Assembly: GCA_010093515.1 (NCBI GenBank)
Contig: MU001682.1
Location: 876,429 to 940,428 of the forward strand
Origin: Lineolata rhizophorae
Lineage: Eukaryota > Ascomycota > Dothideomycetes > Lineolatales > Lineolataceae
DNA: 64,000 bases
Reading direction: 5' to 3'
Shown in pieces: positions 45,678 to 57,500 of the stretch (its first letter is position 1; every line of letters starts with the position of its first letter). A program made the translations under genes and the position numbers. The notes under the pieces were generated by a model. That model was not told where the DNA came from and searched no databases. It saw only the letters and a list, made by a program, of their open reading frames with translations.

Positions 45678-46237
45678 ATGGTCGACGATTTGGAGATGAA
45701 AAGCTGCTTCACCATTGTCTGGAGGATCTTGTGTTTACGTAGATATCAACGGAAGGTGTATGTGTCTATCGCGAGCCCATCAGCTCATAACGAATTTCGC
45801 CACCGGATAAATAGAGTGCTCCTAGTATCAGTGAATAGACGAGAAATGGACGACTTACTTGTTTTCAATGGGCTCTATTTCCCTCCCGTGTCTACCTACC
45901 AAACTGTCGTGTATGCGACAATAGCAATTCAGGACTTGTGGGTGGCGATCCACCGAACTTCGTGTGCATATTTCAGGTGTTCGGGCGGGAGATCGCTTCA
46001 TGATGTTCAAGGACAATGCGTTCAATATTCTTTCTTCTACAAGAACCTCAAATTACTACCTCAAGCTTTAAAGACGCTGGAACATTTGAGGGCTTCGCTG
46101 TTGATACGGGCAACCTTCACACAAGGGTCAGCGGGTCCGAAGAATGCTACAACGCCATCGAGCACAGCATCTCTATCTCACCGTATGCCACATGCTTTAG
46201 GCACGAATCGCCATTACTAGACTGTGTTACCGTGTAA
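45678..46237 (+). pseudogene. broken frame, possibly a decayed gene
   Basis: A 180-codon ATG frame (45678-46220) overlaps a second frame (ending 46237) that reads better near its end (SSFKDAGTFEGFAVDTGN). The better-looking sequence seems to change frame near 46020-46060, which suggests an indel in an old gene. The SSFKDA motif recurs near 44824 in another open piece. No family is recognised. Confidence 0.25.
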
Positions 46238-46800
46238 CGTTGAGATATGTGTCTACTCTCGCACCCAATTACAGTGGCTTGCCCACAAGTTTGGGCGCGT
46301 GCCCGACTTGCCTCAACACCAGCAAAGCACATTACCATATGCAGGAACGATCCTTCCAAGGCACCATAAACGGCATGAAGAACTACAAAGATCTGTACCC
46401 AACACCAAGGATCAATGTAGGCAAAACGCCAGAACACAAAACACCAGACAGGGCATAAACATTTCTTCTTCAAACACCTGCACCAGGCAGGAAGAATGAT
46501 GAAAAAAAGAAAAAGAGAAAAAGAATCAAAGTAAAGATTCGCATCAGCCCGAAATAGTGCAATACGAGCGACACAATGCTAGGGGGGATGAGCAAGCCCA
46601 GGAAGCCCTCCCAGCCAGTCTCAAAAATAGGTTTAATAACAATTTGACTCCCGTAGGAGCCGAATCAGCTATTAAACTGATTAGAACAGATACTTCGTCT
46701 TGATCCAAGCCAAAAGGCAAAGAGAAGACGCCATCCGTAAATGGTGACGAAAGAAAAAGGGGGAGGTTTGGGCGACCTTGGGGGGGTTTATATACTTTTG
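46147..46800 (-). pseudogene. decayed member of a small gene family, copy A
   Basis: Downstream of the TATA segment at 46.79 kb the minus strand has an ATG near 46732 that soon meets a stop. Further down is an open stretch with FVFWRFAYIDPWCWVQIFVVL and GALEGSF. A related stretch (CFVIWRW...VALEGTGFS) lies in the same place below the promoter at 60.03 kb. Both share a GATCAAGA-type start region. The product would be hydrophobic. The function is unknown. Confidence 0.3.
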
Positions 46801-46830
46801 CCGACGAAGTTTCCAACGACCTGCTTTGTC
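46740..46830 (-). promoter_or_regulatory. TATA-containing promoter-like repeat, copy 2
   Basis: The minus strand reads CGTCGGCAAAAGTATATAAA, then a C-run, AGGTCGCCCAAACC and a CT-rich tract before an ATG near 46732. It matches copies at 39.28 and 60.03 kb. Confidence 0.5.
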
Positions 46831-47099
46831 AGCAGGGTCGCTTGCCACCAGCGTGAATCTTTGGTTTCCAGGGTGAATCATTTTTAGTTTCCAGGGTGAA
46901 CTGTTCGCTTTCGTACTGTCGGGCCAGCCTTGGCCTTCCAGTAGTTTCGATAGCGCCCTGCATCACATATTCTTGGTAGTCTGGAAAGCATCACCGTAGC
47001 ACAGAAATGCATTTTTTGATTTGCACTCGGGTTTTGTGATGGAATACAGCCAAGTGCACACGTGAACTATGACTGTAATGAAACGAGTGATGGTGCCTG

Positions 47100-47146
47100 C
47101 AGAGATGAGTTATGCACAGATGAGTTATGCACAGATGAGCTAAGGA
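47100..47146. repeat. three tandem 15-bp repeats
   Basis: GATGAGTTATGCACA-type units follow each other three times, the last diverged (GATGAGCTAAGGACA). Confidence 0.6.
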
Positions 47147-48061
47147 CACTTTGAGGATCAAAATTGGCATTCCACAAATTAATTTGTACATCTTGAATCT
47201 CGCCCATAATCTTCCATTGTTAAAAACATCGCAAAAATGTGGTAGCAATCCTGGATGTCTGTGAAGCATACATCGAGAAACCCGTCTAGCATATACAACA
47301 GCAAAACAATCGTTGTAATAGAGCACTTGCATCATTCTGCCTTTCCACATACAAGCTCACGGTTGATTTGCATTTTGTATCCATAACACAAGCTACATCA
47401 TATACCCAGCAATGCATCACAAACATCAAGGATGATGCTCTCCGTGCCGTCCAGCACGTATCTTACTTGTGCCAGCCAAACAGTTGCGTTCTTCAACGAG
47501 AGACAGTGGACTCTTCGGAAGCACGTCTTCCGGGGGTGGGGGACGCGCAGCCGCCCAGTCCAGTATGTCGACCTTGGACCTTGGTTGTCAGTTGTAAGAA
47601 TCGAAAAGCCGTCCGACAGCACCGGCTAGAAGTTGTAGCTCTTGAAAAGTGGATGAGAGCTATAAAATTTTATAAAGGCAAAAATCAGGAGACTTCTCAG
47701 CATGGTTGCGACCTGGGAGAAGAAAATTTGAGCATCGAAATTTGTGGACTTTCTTGGGTAGCAACAGAGATATAGATCCGGCTCATTTCATCCCCGCGAG
47801 CGCGTCGCGCACGTGTCACTGTTGTCTTGAAATCCCACGAATGCTAGTTCTAAAGTTCTTGCTAATAAACCTTCTCTCCCGCCCTCTTCCACACTCTCCG
47901 GGCAACTAACAAATTTTGAGCTAGTCAAAATCATCATCATCGAAGCGCTTCAATTGCGAAGTACATCCCATCTAAAGAAGAATCCATTCACAAAGCTACC
48001 AGAAGATTCGAATTATCCAGTACGTTTACAGACCAATAGATGCCACATGCGAGACTAACTA

Positions 48062-48936
48062 ATGGAAACACCGCAGATGGCTCGTTGCCTGAAGAGAGAC
48101 GGCTTGCACAGGTGTGCCCACTGCGTCAGTAGGGAGGTCGCCGCCAGAAACAAATCCAAGAACAAAAATAAACCCACTCAGTCACGCACCGGTCGCGGTG
48201 GTATCCAGCCTTCACGTATCCCTGGCGCGACCAATAAGTCTGCCATGGGAGCAGGCATTTCCAAAGCCCTCCGCCTTTCATCTACAATACGTCCACTTAC
48301 AGAAAGAGCTCAACCTCACTCCGCGGCCATGCCAAGGAATCTCAACAAGTCTACAAAGCCTCAACGCGTTCGCATCATACCCCCAAAGCGAAAATCAGTG
48401 TACACGGCATATTCTTCTTCATTTGAAGCCGTGCCAATGGCCACGTCCGCTCCTACACCATCTCCGCCAAGCACAGTCACAAACACTTGTTCGGATTCGC
48501 CGCCTCAAATGCAGCTGGACATTCCGTCATCGATTCCGTCATCGATCACGCGGACGGCTCTTTCAGCCATACTCTCTTGGATTGCAGATAACTGCCCTGG
48601 CGCGGTGACTACATCTTGGACCACGCACACCTGCACGCTGACGGTTTCCCTAGCTTCGGAGGAGAACATGAATAACACAATGGAGTTGGGCGTGTACAAC
48701 AAGGAAACCGGGATGAATAACAAAAACCAGAAAGGGGAATCCTGCCGGAGGAGGTCAATCTAAGCGGCGAACTTGATGATAAACACGGAGATAATCCATC
48801 GGTTGCACCGTGGCTCAGTCCGGATAATATTTTCAGAGATGCTGCGGCCCGGGACCGCCATCGGAGTCGAAGAAAGCGCAAAGGAACAATGAAAGACGTT
48901 GAAGCAGAAGAAATTACGAATGAGTCACGGGCATGA
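48062..48936 (+). pseudogene. hypothetical protein with an apparent one-base frameshift
   Basis: A 233-codon ATG frame (48062-48763) is Ser/Pro/Thr-rich with a Cys-containing start (LHRCAHCVSRE) and basic patches. Near 48734-48737 (GGGG) the coding signal passes to the next frame, which then runs to TGA 48936 (NPSVAPWLSPDNIF, then a basic RRKRKGTMKD). Together they would make a protein of about 290 residues. One base gained or lost in the G-run or nearby A-run explains this better than an intron, for which no good donor and acceptor pair was found. No family is recognised. Confidence 0.4.
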
Positions 48937-51480
48937 CAGTTGCCTCAACGCAGATGGCTAGAGACAGAGGCAGGAATAATATGGGAGACACGCCAGCTTC
49001 ACAGATGATCCGAAGTTAGAAGCAATTGAAAGTCCGCAGGAGTTGTGTGGGAAGGTTAGGAACAATAACATTGCGTGGAGATTAAGGAGTTTATGGCGTA
49101 ATCTTGGAGCTTTTGGCGTACGGAGCTTGGAAGTTTGGTGTCCTGTAGTTTTGACTGATTGTGGCGACATTTCGAACGTTTCGCGTATCTTACAAGTCTT
49201 ACAGTTTTGAGTACTTTGTAGTGCTTCCAAGCCATGCGTTTATGAGTGCGTTTATGAGTCTCTAAACACCTGAGATTTGTAGTTTTATGATGTGTTGGAG
49301 ATATAGAGATGTGGGGTTTTGAAGTTGCGGAGTTCTGGCGTTCTGGCGTTCTGGCATTTGCCGTTGTAGTATTTCAGTTTGTTAACAGTGTAAGAGCATG
49401 TACATTCTTAAAGCAAGCAAAACATTAATAGGGCGGAGTTTAAGGAAGCAAAGTCCAAGAGTCTAGTTACATTGTTGCTCCCAAGGGTCGATATCACGTT
49501 TCATTGTATCCAACAATGACTGCTGTGGTAGAGCAGATACTTTCACCAGCCCACACTACTTGTTAATAGCAATACTTGTCGAATACCTACATGTAGCATG
49601 GCCATACAACCATCATATGAATGTTCCCAGCGCAATAGACTATAAACGTGGCCGCTTTAACGCAACTTTGCATTACGCGGTGATGTAAAACCCATTTGTT
49701 CATGGAAAACAGGTTGGCCATGTCGGAAAGCCCAACACGTACGACAGGGCTTCATAGCTATAAGAAGGGCAAAAGCCGGTGATAATGCAATAGCAAATGC
49801 GAAGCTTAAATGTAGCAAGTCAAAGAATTTGAAGGTACATATTTATAGAGAAAGCAGCAATAGATAGGGTTTGGATAGAATAAGTAGCTTTCCAGCAACC
49901 CTTCATTGCATCATGTGCTAATGTATACATTATTTTTCCATAGCACACACTCCTTCTTTTCTTCTCTGGATACAGTTTAAGCCGGTTTTGATATACTCTA
50001 CATCTATGAATATGACACGGTTGGGAAGATCCTTCCATGAACGGAAGGCTCACGTGATCGAGGCTGGATCTTATAAGGATCCAACCTCGATCCAATTCTT
50101 AGATAGCAATTCATCCATTCTTATCCATATTCTGCCCATCGTGCACTTCGTGATTGACCCATCAATCCGGCCCCGGTCGCCCATCGACCGGACCCTGATC
50201 TGAAATCAACTATCTAGTGAGATTCGCATCTCCACCATTCAATCCGCCTGCCAGAAAGCAGACCGTGACAGAATATCTATGTGCTGCTGTGAAAGAAGAA
50301 AAAAAGTATAAACGACGCATTTTAGTTTGGCGGTGGGAAAGAACATGGCAGAGAGCGCTATATCAAGCGTGAGTTCCAAGGAATATTGGTTGGATGTTGA
50401 GGTCCCGGACCATTTCATCCGTCTTTCTTTGCCACCAACTGTATTCTCAACAGAACCTTCTATTGCCACCTTATGACAATGTTGAACATGTCGAAGACCT
50501 GATTTCAGTCCCCTTTTGTACTAGTTTTACTTTCTTCTTGCTGTGTTCATTTTCAGCTCCTTTCTCCTCTCTGTTCTCGTCAATCAATATAAGCCAGGCA
50601 TTGCATTCTAAGATAGACTCGGGGAGTATGTCGTGTAACTTTTGGTAGAAGAATTTGATAGCTCGTATATATCTATTCGAGAGAATTTTGGGCGTCTTTT
50701 GTAAATGAGAGATGGAGTTTCTCTCATCTCCCGATCATACTCCAGTAGAGCCAAGTGCACGAAGGGAAACATCAACGTCAGCCTAGTGCTGTATTTTAAC
50801 GTAGAGTCCAAGGGGATGAAGTAGGACGTCTCCCAATAACTTTCCGTGCTCGGGCATACTAATTTAAACAAATTCTGGACATGACTCGTGTCTTGCAAAA
50901 CGGGGTAACCTTTGCGCTAAAAGATGTTGGTAGAACTCACTAGATACATGAAGCAGCCAACATCATTTAGGCGTCGTATTTTGAGATATAGTCGGAGATA
51001 ATGTTGCTTTTAATGACCCGCAAATATCTACCCCAAAAGACGCTCGGCGTTATGTCTGCAATGAGCCCTGAGGTATGGAGATAATACAAAACGGGTGAAC
51101 TTGAGCTGAAAGACGTCGAAAAGATGAGTCTAGAGAAAGACGATGGCCGGGACGTGGGCTTCCTGCGGCTTTTTAGAAAGCCAACCGATACCGCCTCAAA
51201 TATGCTGATGTTCTTAAGGCAAGATAATTCCAGTATTATAACTTTCGCTATCGCGGACGCCAGCGCATCCTGCGACGTTAATAAGGGGCTTAGACACGAC
51301 AATAGATTTTCTGCCGTCAGCCTCCTATTGCAATCCTCAACATCACGTTTCCACTTCTGAAACGCATTGTCCGCGTCTGCGCCGGTCCCACTAGGTCTCT
51401 TACTCTCCTAGTTGCACATGCAGCGCCCTATAGGGGCGATCAAACAGTAGTTTTGAAAAATCGCTTGTCCGTGGCCCGTA
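48937..51480. other. AT-rich intergenic region with hairpins
   Basis: No supported gene. Minus frames at 50898-50608 and 51302-50967 are open for about 100 codons but lack recognisable motifs. Two notable inverted repeats lie at 50056-50092 and 50173-50191. Confidence 0.4.
50056..50092. repeat. 15-bp hairpin with one C-A mismatch
   Basis: GATCGAGGCTGGATC (50056-50070) and GATCCAACCTCGATC (50078-50092) pair at 14 of 15 positions around TTATAAG. A second hairpin CCGGTCG/CGACCGG lies at 50173-50191. Confidence 0.65.
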
Positions 51481-51489
51481 CGATCTTAT

Positions 51490-54400
51490 TTCCTTGAGCG
51501 TAGGCTCCTATGCGCCAAGGCCTTTCTGCATGTTGATCGTGCAGGTCCGAAAAAACGGTAATCTCGGTAGCGATGTCCACTCTGCCGGTGGACAGACCAA
51601 GGCTTCCGTTGCTTAAGTGACGGTGGCCGGAATTCCAGATTCATGTAATGGAGAGCTTGATCTATCTTAGCATGCGTATTGGTGTGACTGGCCTTCTCCA
51701 GCGGGCATCGTGGAATCATTAGATCGCGTTGTTTTTCTCGAGATCGGAGGGAATATTGGTATCGGGATTTATCAGATGAATTTTCTTCGACATAAGACAA
51801 AGATGTCGAAATAGTCCTCGGCATCTACGTCAATGCCGTATCCACTTGCTGGTCGATCGTCCTATAAGGGACTATTACTCTCCGGGCGCCCGGATATTCG
51901 ATAAGATAAACGTTGAGTCGCTCCTCCCAAACAATATTCAAGCTTGTCGAAGGCTTCTCCCCCAAAAATCTAGATTGTCGAAGCTTCCTTCGACACGAAA
52001 GAAAGCCCGAGCAGTGTTCAAGCTTGTCGAAGCATTCTCAAACACGAACCCAAGAATTCTGGATGTGTTCATTAGCCCAATCTGATATCAGAAGTGCGCG
52101 GTAAAGTAAAATGATTGAACTTACCGCCTCGCCGTATTTGATGGCGTACGCCCTGGCTCGTCTACAGAGCGAACCGACATAGCTTCCTAAACTGCGTCGT
52201 ATCCCTGAACAGATTTTGGAACTGCCTCAAAACGGGCAGGCAGGAAGAAAATGGCTCCTGCTTAGCCTGTGTCTTCGGAAGAGTCTCGTGGCTTTTCAGG
52301 CTCAGCCCGAGAAACGCAGTATAATAATAAGTTAGGTCATGTATCTCGACCCCAAAATGCCATGCCTTAAAGGCGCAACTCAAATTCATTCTTCCCCAAG
52401 TAGGCTTCTTTCCAACATCCAACGACGAATTAGTCCCATCAGCCGTGTTGTAGCCCTATCGTTTTAGGGCTTGAGCCTTGACACCGTCACAAGAAAAGAA
52501 GCCTGCCCACGAAAGGCATATGGGTAGAAAGGACTCTAGACGTATCTCACACCGTGTGGTAGCCGCGGACCCGGCCGTATCGCGTCTGAGGTTGCAGAGT
52601 AGGACGGAATGGCTTGTAGCTATATAACACGGAGATATACGTTAGCAAGGATGGACATGTGCTTCGTGGAAGTCTCGAGCGAAAGGCTTACTCTGCTCAG
52701 TTCGTCTCACTTCCTTACAGTGAGGCCTTTCTTGCACCAGAAAGTACTACTGGCTCTTTCGAGTAGTTGGAAAGCTTATAAGCGACGAGTTCCTGGCATA
52801 TCAGTTGCCCATACGGTGGGCTCGGGTAGGATGAGTGCTCGAACGAACGGGCTCCATGCCTGTCAGTTGCTCGTATGACGAAGCTCGCGCCAGGTAGCTA
52901 CAGAGGGCTGGACAGAGGAGGCGGCATACTCAAGGTTCTCGTCAGTCATGAGTAGCTTCTGTCCACTTTCTATGTCGGTACTGGGGTATGGATTCTCTGG
53001 TGAAGACAAAGCCTTCTTGATGCCTTTTCCCGACGGGCATTTGGCGCCGAGGATGGGTGGCGATTGTCTAAGCCGTCTTTCGAGTACTCCTCTTTGGAGT
53101 CTTCCTTTACCGAATATCTTCTTGCGAGTCGTCAAAGTTCTGTTCGAGGTGGAAATCCTTCACGTTAGCTCAACCTGAGACGTCGAGCGCGGAATAAGGT
53201 GAAATGAAGCAACTTACTGGCTCGGCTTGTTGGTTGAAGTCCACCAAGCGAAATATGACCCAGACGTAGCCTATTCCCCTCAATCATTGACTGTGAGGAG
53301 GGCGCTTAGCTGTCTGAAATGCGTGTAATAACAAAAACCTGGAGCTTCGCTCCCACTATCCAGGATGGCTGGTTTCATCCAGCGGTCTCATCGTTTGGTG
53401 TTTTGGCTGGTTGACGGCGAATAAGTCCACCATCCCGAGATGGCACTACGAGGAGATCGCATATTTCCCACTCAAAGCTCGAAGTTCAAGTGTCCAGCAA
53501 GCGTAGAATAGTAAACGCCTCCAGATTTGTTCCGACCTTCAAGTGTGTTTAGCTTCATCTGGCAGTCCTCATAGTTTGGGGTTTCGGCAAGTCCAGCGGG
53601 GGACATGTGCTGTTGTTATCCTCATCGGCGGCGGAGGAGAACACCTCGATCAGTTCGTGGGCTACAAATCAGTCTGCACATCTCGATGGTGTTTGATGTG
53701 GAACGAAGAGCGGGAGAAGGATAGACGAAGAGTCTCATTTTGCGGGACTAGGCGCTGAAAAAAAGTGGGGACGATCTTCCGAGATCTATCTACGTAGCGA
53801 ACTTTGAGCGGGCGACGAACAGTGCGGAATGAAAATGTGAGGGCCATTTAAGAACTCTTCGATGATGTAAGTCCTATCCTCCTAGCCCGTTCGTAAGTCC
53901 GGCGTGCGTTCCGACCGCCCGGTCTCGGGATGAAGCAATCGGGGCTGAGGATCCCTACACACAACTCGCTTTCTGCGACAGGGTCTGACGTTCTGGCCGG
54001 CACTCCGGGCCCGCATCGCGACGCCCGCGCTCCAGGCCTCCGTAACCCACATCTATCTTGGACTGGAACTCGCCCTCGAGTGTTTTCCGCCAGAGCACCC
54101 CGACGTATCGTGATTCTAGGGCTTCCACCAGAGTTCCCAGGAAGCATTTCTCCGCCCTTGTGTTGTTATCCACGAGCGGTTGGGCTTTCCGCCTGAGCCA
54201 CTCTTGTCGGCCTTCCGATGCCTATGGGCTTCCCGCCGGAGAGCCACGAGGCCCTTCGATACCCATCGCCGCGAGCGTGCGGCTTCTGCCTCCTACCTGA
54301 GGGCTCTCCTCATTGATTGAAAGAAGGGCTGTTCCTTCCTCCGTGGCTTCATCGCACGGTCTATCAAGTGCGTTGCTGCGCGGTCCTGGTGTGGCTGCAT

Positions 54401-54670
54401 GGGCGTTCTTGCGGCGCCCCTCGCCTGAGGCCTTGAATGTCGGCCTGGAGACTTTTTTTGGGATACTAGAGCATCTTTGGCATTTATTTCATGGCCACCC
54501 ATTGCCGCGTCGCACTGGCGAACCGACGAGAAAAAGCCGACGAGCGTTTTCGATAAGTCGTCTTTACTTCGACGACAAGGATAAATGTGTTCGTCCTCGC
54601 CTTTCATCGTGGCGAGAGTCTTCTTACCAGTCCATTTACTTTGGTAGACCGATCTTTCCCGCGGCAACCA
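51490..54670 (-). pseudogene. decayed multi-exon gene(s) or transposon, unidentified
   Basis: Several minus-strand pieces read as coding but are broken by stops: 54600-53955 (ending in EALESRYVGVLWRKTLEGEF), 53135-52863, 52422-52162 (AFKAWHFGVEIHDLTYYYTAF) and 51824-51490. Two exon ends with GTAAGTT donors (about 53213 and 52123) and similar introns suggest a duplicated exon-intron module. The nature of the element is not recognised. The pieces may belong to more than one gene. Confidence 0.3.
51936..52039. repeat. three degenerate copies of TTCAAGCTTGTCGAAG
   Basis: Copies at about 51937, 51969 and 52017. The first and third are 80 bp apart and both run on into a TTCTC ending. The middle copy forms a perfect 8-bp hairpin TGTCGAAG/CTTCGACA (51976-51995). 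Confidence 0.55.
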
Positions 54671-55069
54671 AGGCTTTATATTCAGTCCAGGTTCGTGCTC
54701 AGGACGTCTCCGCCTTACTTCCCGTCGTAGGCGGCAGGAACAGAGGAGGTTCGACGGACCAACATGCCGCCGTGCGAGGGTAGAGACCGGGGAGCATCGA
54801 ACGAGCTAAGCTGTAGCTCGGTTGGCTGTTCTGGTCGGCGCAGGGATGAATTGTCGCTGATAGGCGCGACACACATATCGTTGGTGAGGTCGATAGTGAA
54901 TGAAAGCAGAGACTAGAGTGGCTATGCCGAGTTTAGCATGGAGGGATTGTTTGTTGCAACTGAACAACACCAAAGCCGAACAACCTTCGTGCAGGTCGAC
55001 GTCGTTTACGACCTCAGACTGAGTATTTGAGAGATAGAAAGGCCAGCGGAAATATAATTGTATTCACTT

Positions 55070-55385
55070 TCACGCAGCTGCGTTGCCTCGAACCGAACCT
55101 CTCGCGGAAGTTTTTGTCGCTTTTTTTGTAATTATGTATCTTAACGTTTTCAGGCGACATGTATCCTCTTTGACGGGGGTGTCTTCGGAGGAAGAATCCA
55201 CGGCGAACTCGATGCTCGACGTGAACAATGTGATTCCAATGCTTGATCCAGACAGGGCGATTCTGAGTTTGGGATCCTGCAGGCTGAATAGCCGTACAGT
55301 TTGTGGGATTGATCGAGCCACTAAAAATTGATAGGATGATTTCGTTTGCGAAGAACGTTGATCCAACAAGCCACCGACATACTAT
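55070..55385 (-). CDS. possible last exon of an unrecognised gene
   Basis: A minus frame without ATG but with good coding character (IPQTVRLFSLQDPKLRIALS, then a Ser/Asp/Glu stretch and a basic tail). It ends in TAG or TAA near 55070 and would need an acceptor near 55390. A second minus frame (55496-55014) is open over the same bases, so the reading frame is uncertain. Confidence 0.25.
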
Positions 55386-55595
55386 TGCTATGTCCTCGAG
55401 TGCACATACATCAAATGCAGAGAAACCGCCCAAAAGTTTGTTGCTTTTAATGTTATCGTGTTTCGTTAGTTCGCCTTCTTTATGAAGGTTATGCACCGGC
55501 GGACGCGGAAGGCTCCCTTTCAGGTCGATGGAGACGGCAATGTTAGAACTATACGAAGAGCCTCCACCAGGGCGTCGTTGGTTCGTGTGTTGGAA

Positions 55596-55705
55596 TGTTA
55601 GGACTAGCGTACCCTAGCCTGTAGCTAACCAACTTGGCCAAAAGACTGGCACAGTATCGCACTTCAGTGCGATGCTGCCGGCTAGGAACTATATATACGC
55701 TAACA
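55596..55705 (-). mobile_element. 110-bp solo-LTR-like element with 5-bp target duplication, reverse copy
   Basis: Reverse-orientation copy of the element at 40961-41070, with the same 110-bp length and most bases identical. It starts TGTTAGGACTAGCG and ends TATACGCTAACA on the plus strand. It is flanked by the perfect 5-bp direct repeat TGGAA (55591-55595 and 55706-55710). The two copies have different target repeats, so each is a separate insertion. Confidence 0.8.
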
Positions 55706-55980
55706 TGGAATCATTTTGACCCTTGTTAATGCGTCCGGCAAAATGTCGACATAGTGTTCCTGACTAATCCGGAAAGGAAGAAACTCAGTGAAGCCACCCA
55801 TAGTTTATCTATCCTTTTCACTTGGAAGGCCTCGAGACGCACGACTAGAGTGTCCCATATAACATCATTTGACTGGACGTTCTCATACTCAAGAAGCCGA
55901 CCACTACATGGATTCTAGTATGTCCTAATGCAAAATCTTGAGGTAATCGACATTGTTTGCAGTGGTCGGATGGTAAGTAT

Positions 55981-56080
55981 ATGCGGATGGATTTAGAACG
56001 ATGTGGATGGATGTAGAACAATGTGGATGGATGTAGAACGACATGGATGGGTGTAGAACGATGTGGATGGATGTAGGACG
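55981..56080. repeat. 20-bp minisatellite, five units
   Basis: Five exact-length 20-bp units of ATGTGGATGGATGTAGAACG with one to three changes each, starting at 55981, 56001, 56021, 56041 and 56061. Confidence 0.85.
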
Positions 56081-56650
56081 GCATCCTGGAGTTTTTTGCA
56101 GTTTGATGGCAGAACGGAATCTCCGCCAGAAAAGTCGTGGCGGCAGTTTTGGTGTTCAGTGCACCGCAATTTTTTGATTTGGCGCAGTGAACGAAACCAT
56201 AACGAAATAAATCTTTCTAATCTTTCATTGTGTCTTGGTGCTTAACACGCCGCAAGACATGCTTTTTGGTTTTGCGCATGGCGCCTCCTCCGTCGGGACG
56301 TATTGGTGATGCTCATACGAGCGGCCAGGCCAGCTATTCAAGTTCTGCAACTGGCCTTTCCGGAAGAATCGTGATATCATCGCTTTGTCGGCCCATTAAT
56401 CCTGAAGTCCGCGAGCTAGACACGAGCGACCGCGAATCCCCGTGTTCCGAGTCTGTAGTAAGACATCGTGCTGGTAAGGTGTTCTCCTTCTCGCGCAGCT
56501 CCGTATTCCGAGACCTGAATTCGTCGTCCGTTTCGCCTAGCACCCAGAAATAGGGAAGCCCGTGTCGCGTCATGGACAGCAGAATATAAGACAAAGCCTT
56601 AAACGAATCGCGTGGTAAGTAGTATAAGGTCTCCAACAAAGTTTCGGAAG
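56081..56650. other. no supported gene
   Basis: A plus frame from ATG 56278 to 56553 (91 codons, Ser-rich) is open and a minus frame overlaps it. Neither has recognisable motifs. Confidence 0.3.
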
Positions 56651-56671
56651 GAGGTTCGGCAGCTTAATGGG

Positions 56672-57480
56672 CTAGCCGTTTTGCCAGCGCTTGAAGTTGG
56701 AGAGAAGCGGTTCGACGACCACTCTGTTGACTTGTTCTTGAGTCTCCACAGCCACGGCGACAGGATGAAGTTTTCGTGTGTACTCGACCGGAAGATTATG
56801 TTGCTGCATCCTTAAATCCTCGAGCGTGCTGTGACGACAGTCAGAAGTAGCTCTAGGCAACCCAAACGGATGAACAAGCGGGGAACTTACGATAGGTGAT
56901 TCGCCTTTGGGTAGCGGTGGTAGTCCATTTTGTAAGACAGCATAGAGTGCTCGAAGACTGCTGTCCATTTTATCCTGAGGTCCGTATCGGCGCACATTGT
57001 GAGAGCCCCGCCAGCTGGCAATCATGCCACGCATGCGACGACTGGCTCCGGGCTAGCTGCAACGGCGCGTTCAGCGGGAATCGCTCCAATCCGCCTAGGC
57101 GTCATGTTCCCAGGCGAGGTGCCGGAGATGGGCGGTATGTTGGTGTTTGAGGCGCACCCCAGAGATATGAGCGGCTAGACGCCCAGCCAATCTTCGTTTC
57201 CTCGCTGGATTGCTGTACCCGCCGATATTGGGTGGATGTATCGGCCGGGCTTCACAAACCTTAATGGGGTAAGGGCTGAGGGTATGTCGCCCGCGGAATT
57301 TGAAAGGGCCTGTGCGAGGTATTAGTTAGCATGAGCGCCATGGCAAAAGGATTGCAAAGGGTGGAAACATACATCTTGCCCTTGATCGGGGTTACGAGGA
57401 AGAGGCAGAGGAAGGAGATTGAGAGTGTGTGGATGGAAAGTCAGTTCTAGAGGAGATTCGGAGGGTTATTTATACTTTTT
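56672..57480 (-). pseudogene. unrecognised gene remnant with TATA box and introns
   Basis: Below a TATA segment at about 57470 a GTATGT donor and a TGCTAAC...GCACAG acceptor (about 57373 to 57311) bound a normal 60-nt fungal intron. The next exon reads ALSNSAGDIPSALTPLRF then stops. Further down, frame 57034-56672 begins at ATG and reads well (SLRALYAVLQNGLPPLPKG). A 66-nt in-frame intron (GTAAGT to CACAG, about 56890-56824) may lie inside it. No continuous frame joins the parts, so this is probably decayed. Confidence 0.35.
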
Positions 57481-57500
57481 TTGGCAGGCTTCAAGCACCC
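57425..57500 (-). promoter_or_regulatory. TATA-containing promoter-like repeat, copy 4 (diverged)
   Basis: The minus strand reads CCAAAAAAAGTATAAATAAC, followed by CT-rich sequence and a short exon with a good donor. It is the least similar of the four related segments but keeps the (C)CAAA-GTATAAA core and the CT-rich leader. Confidence 0.4.
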
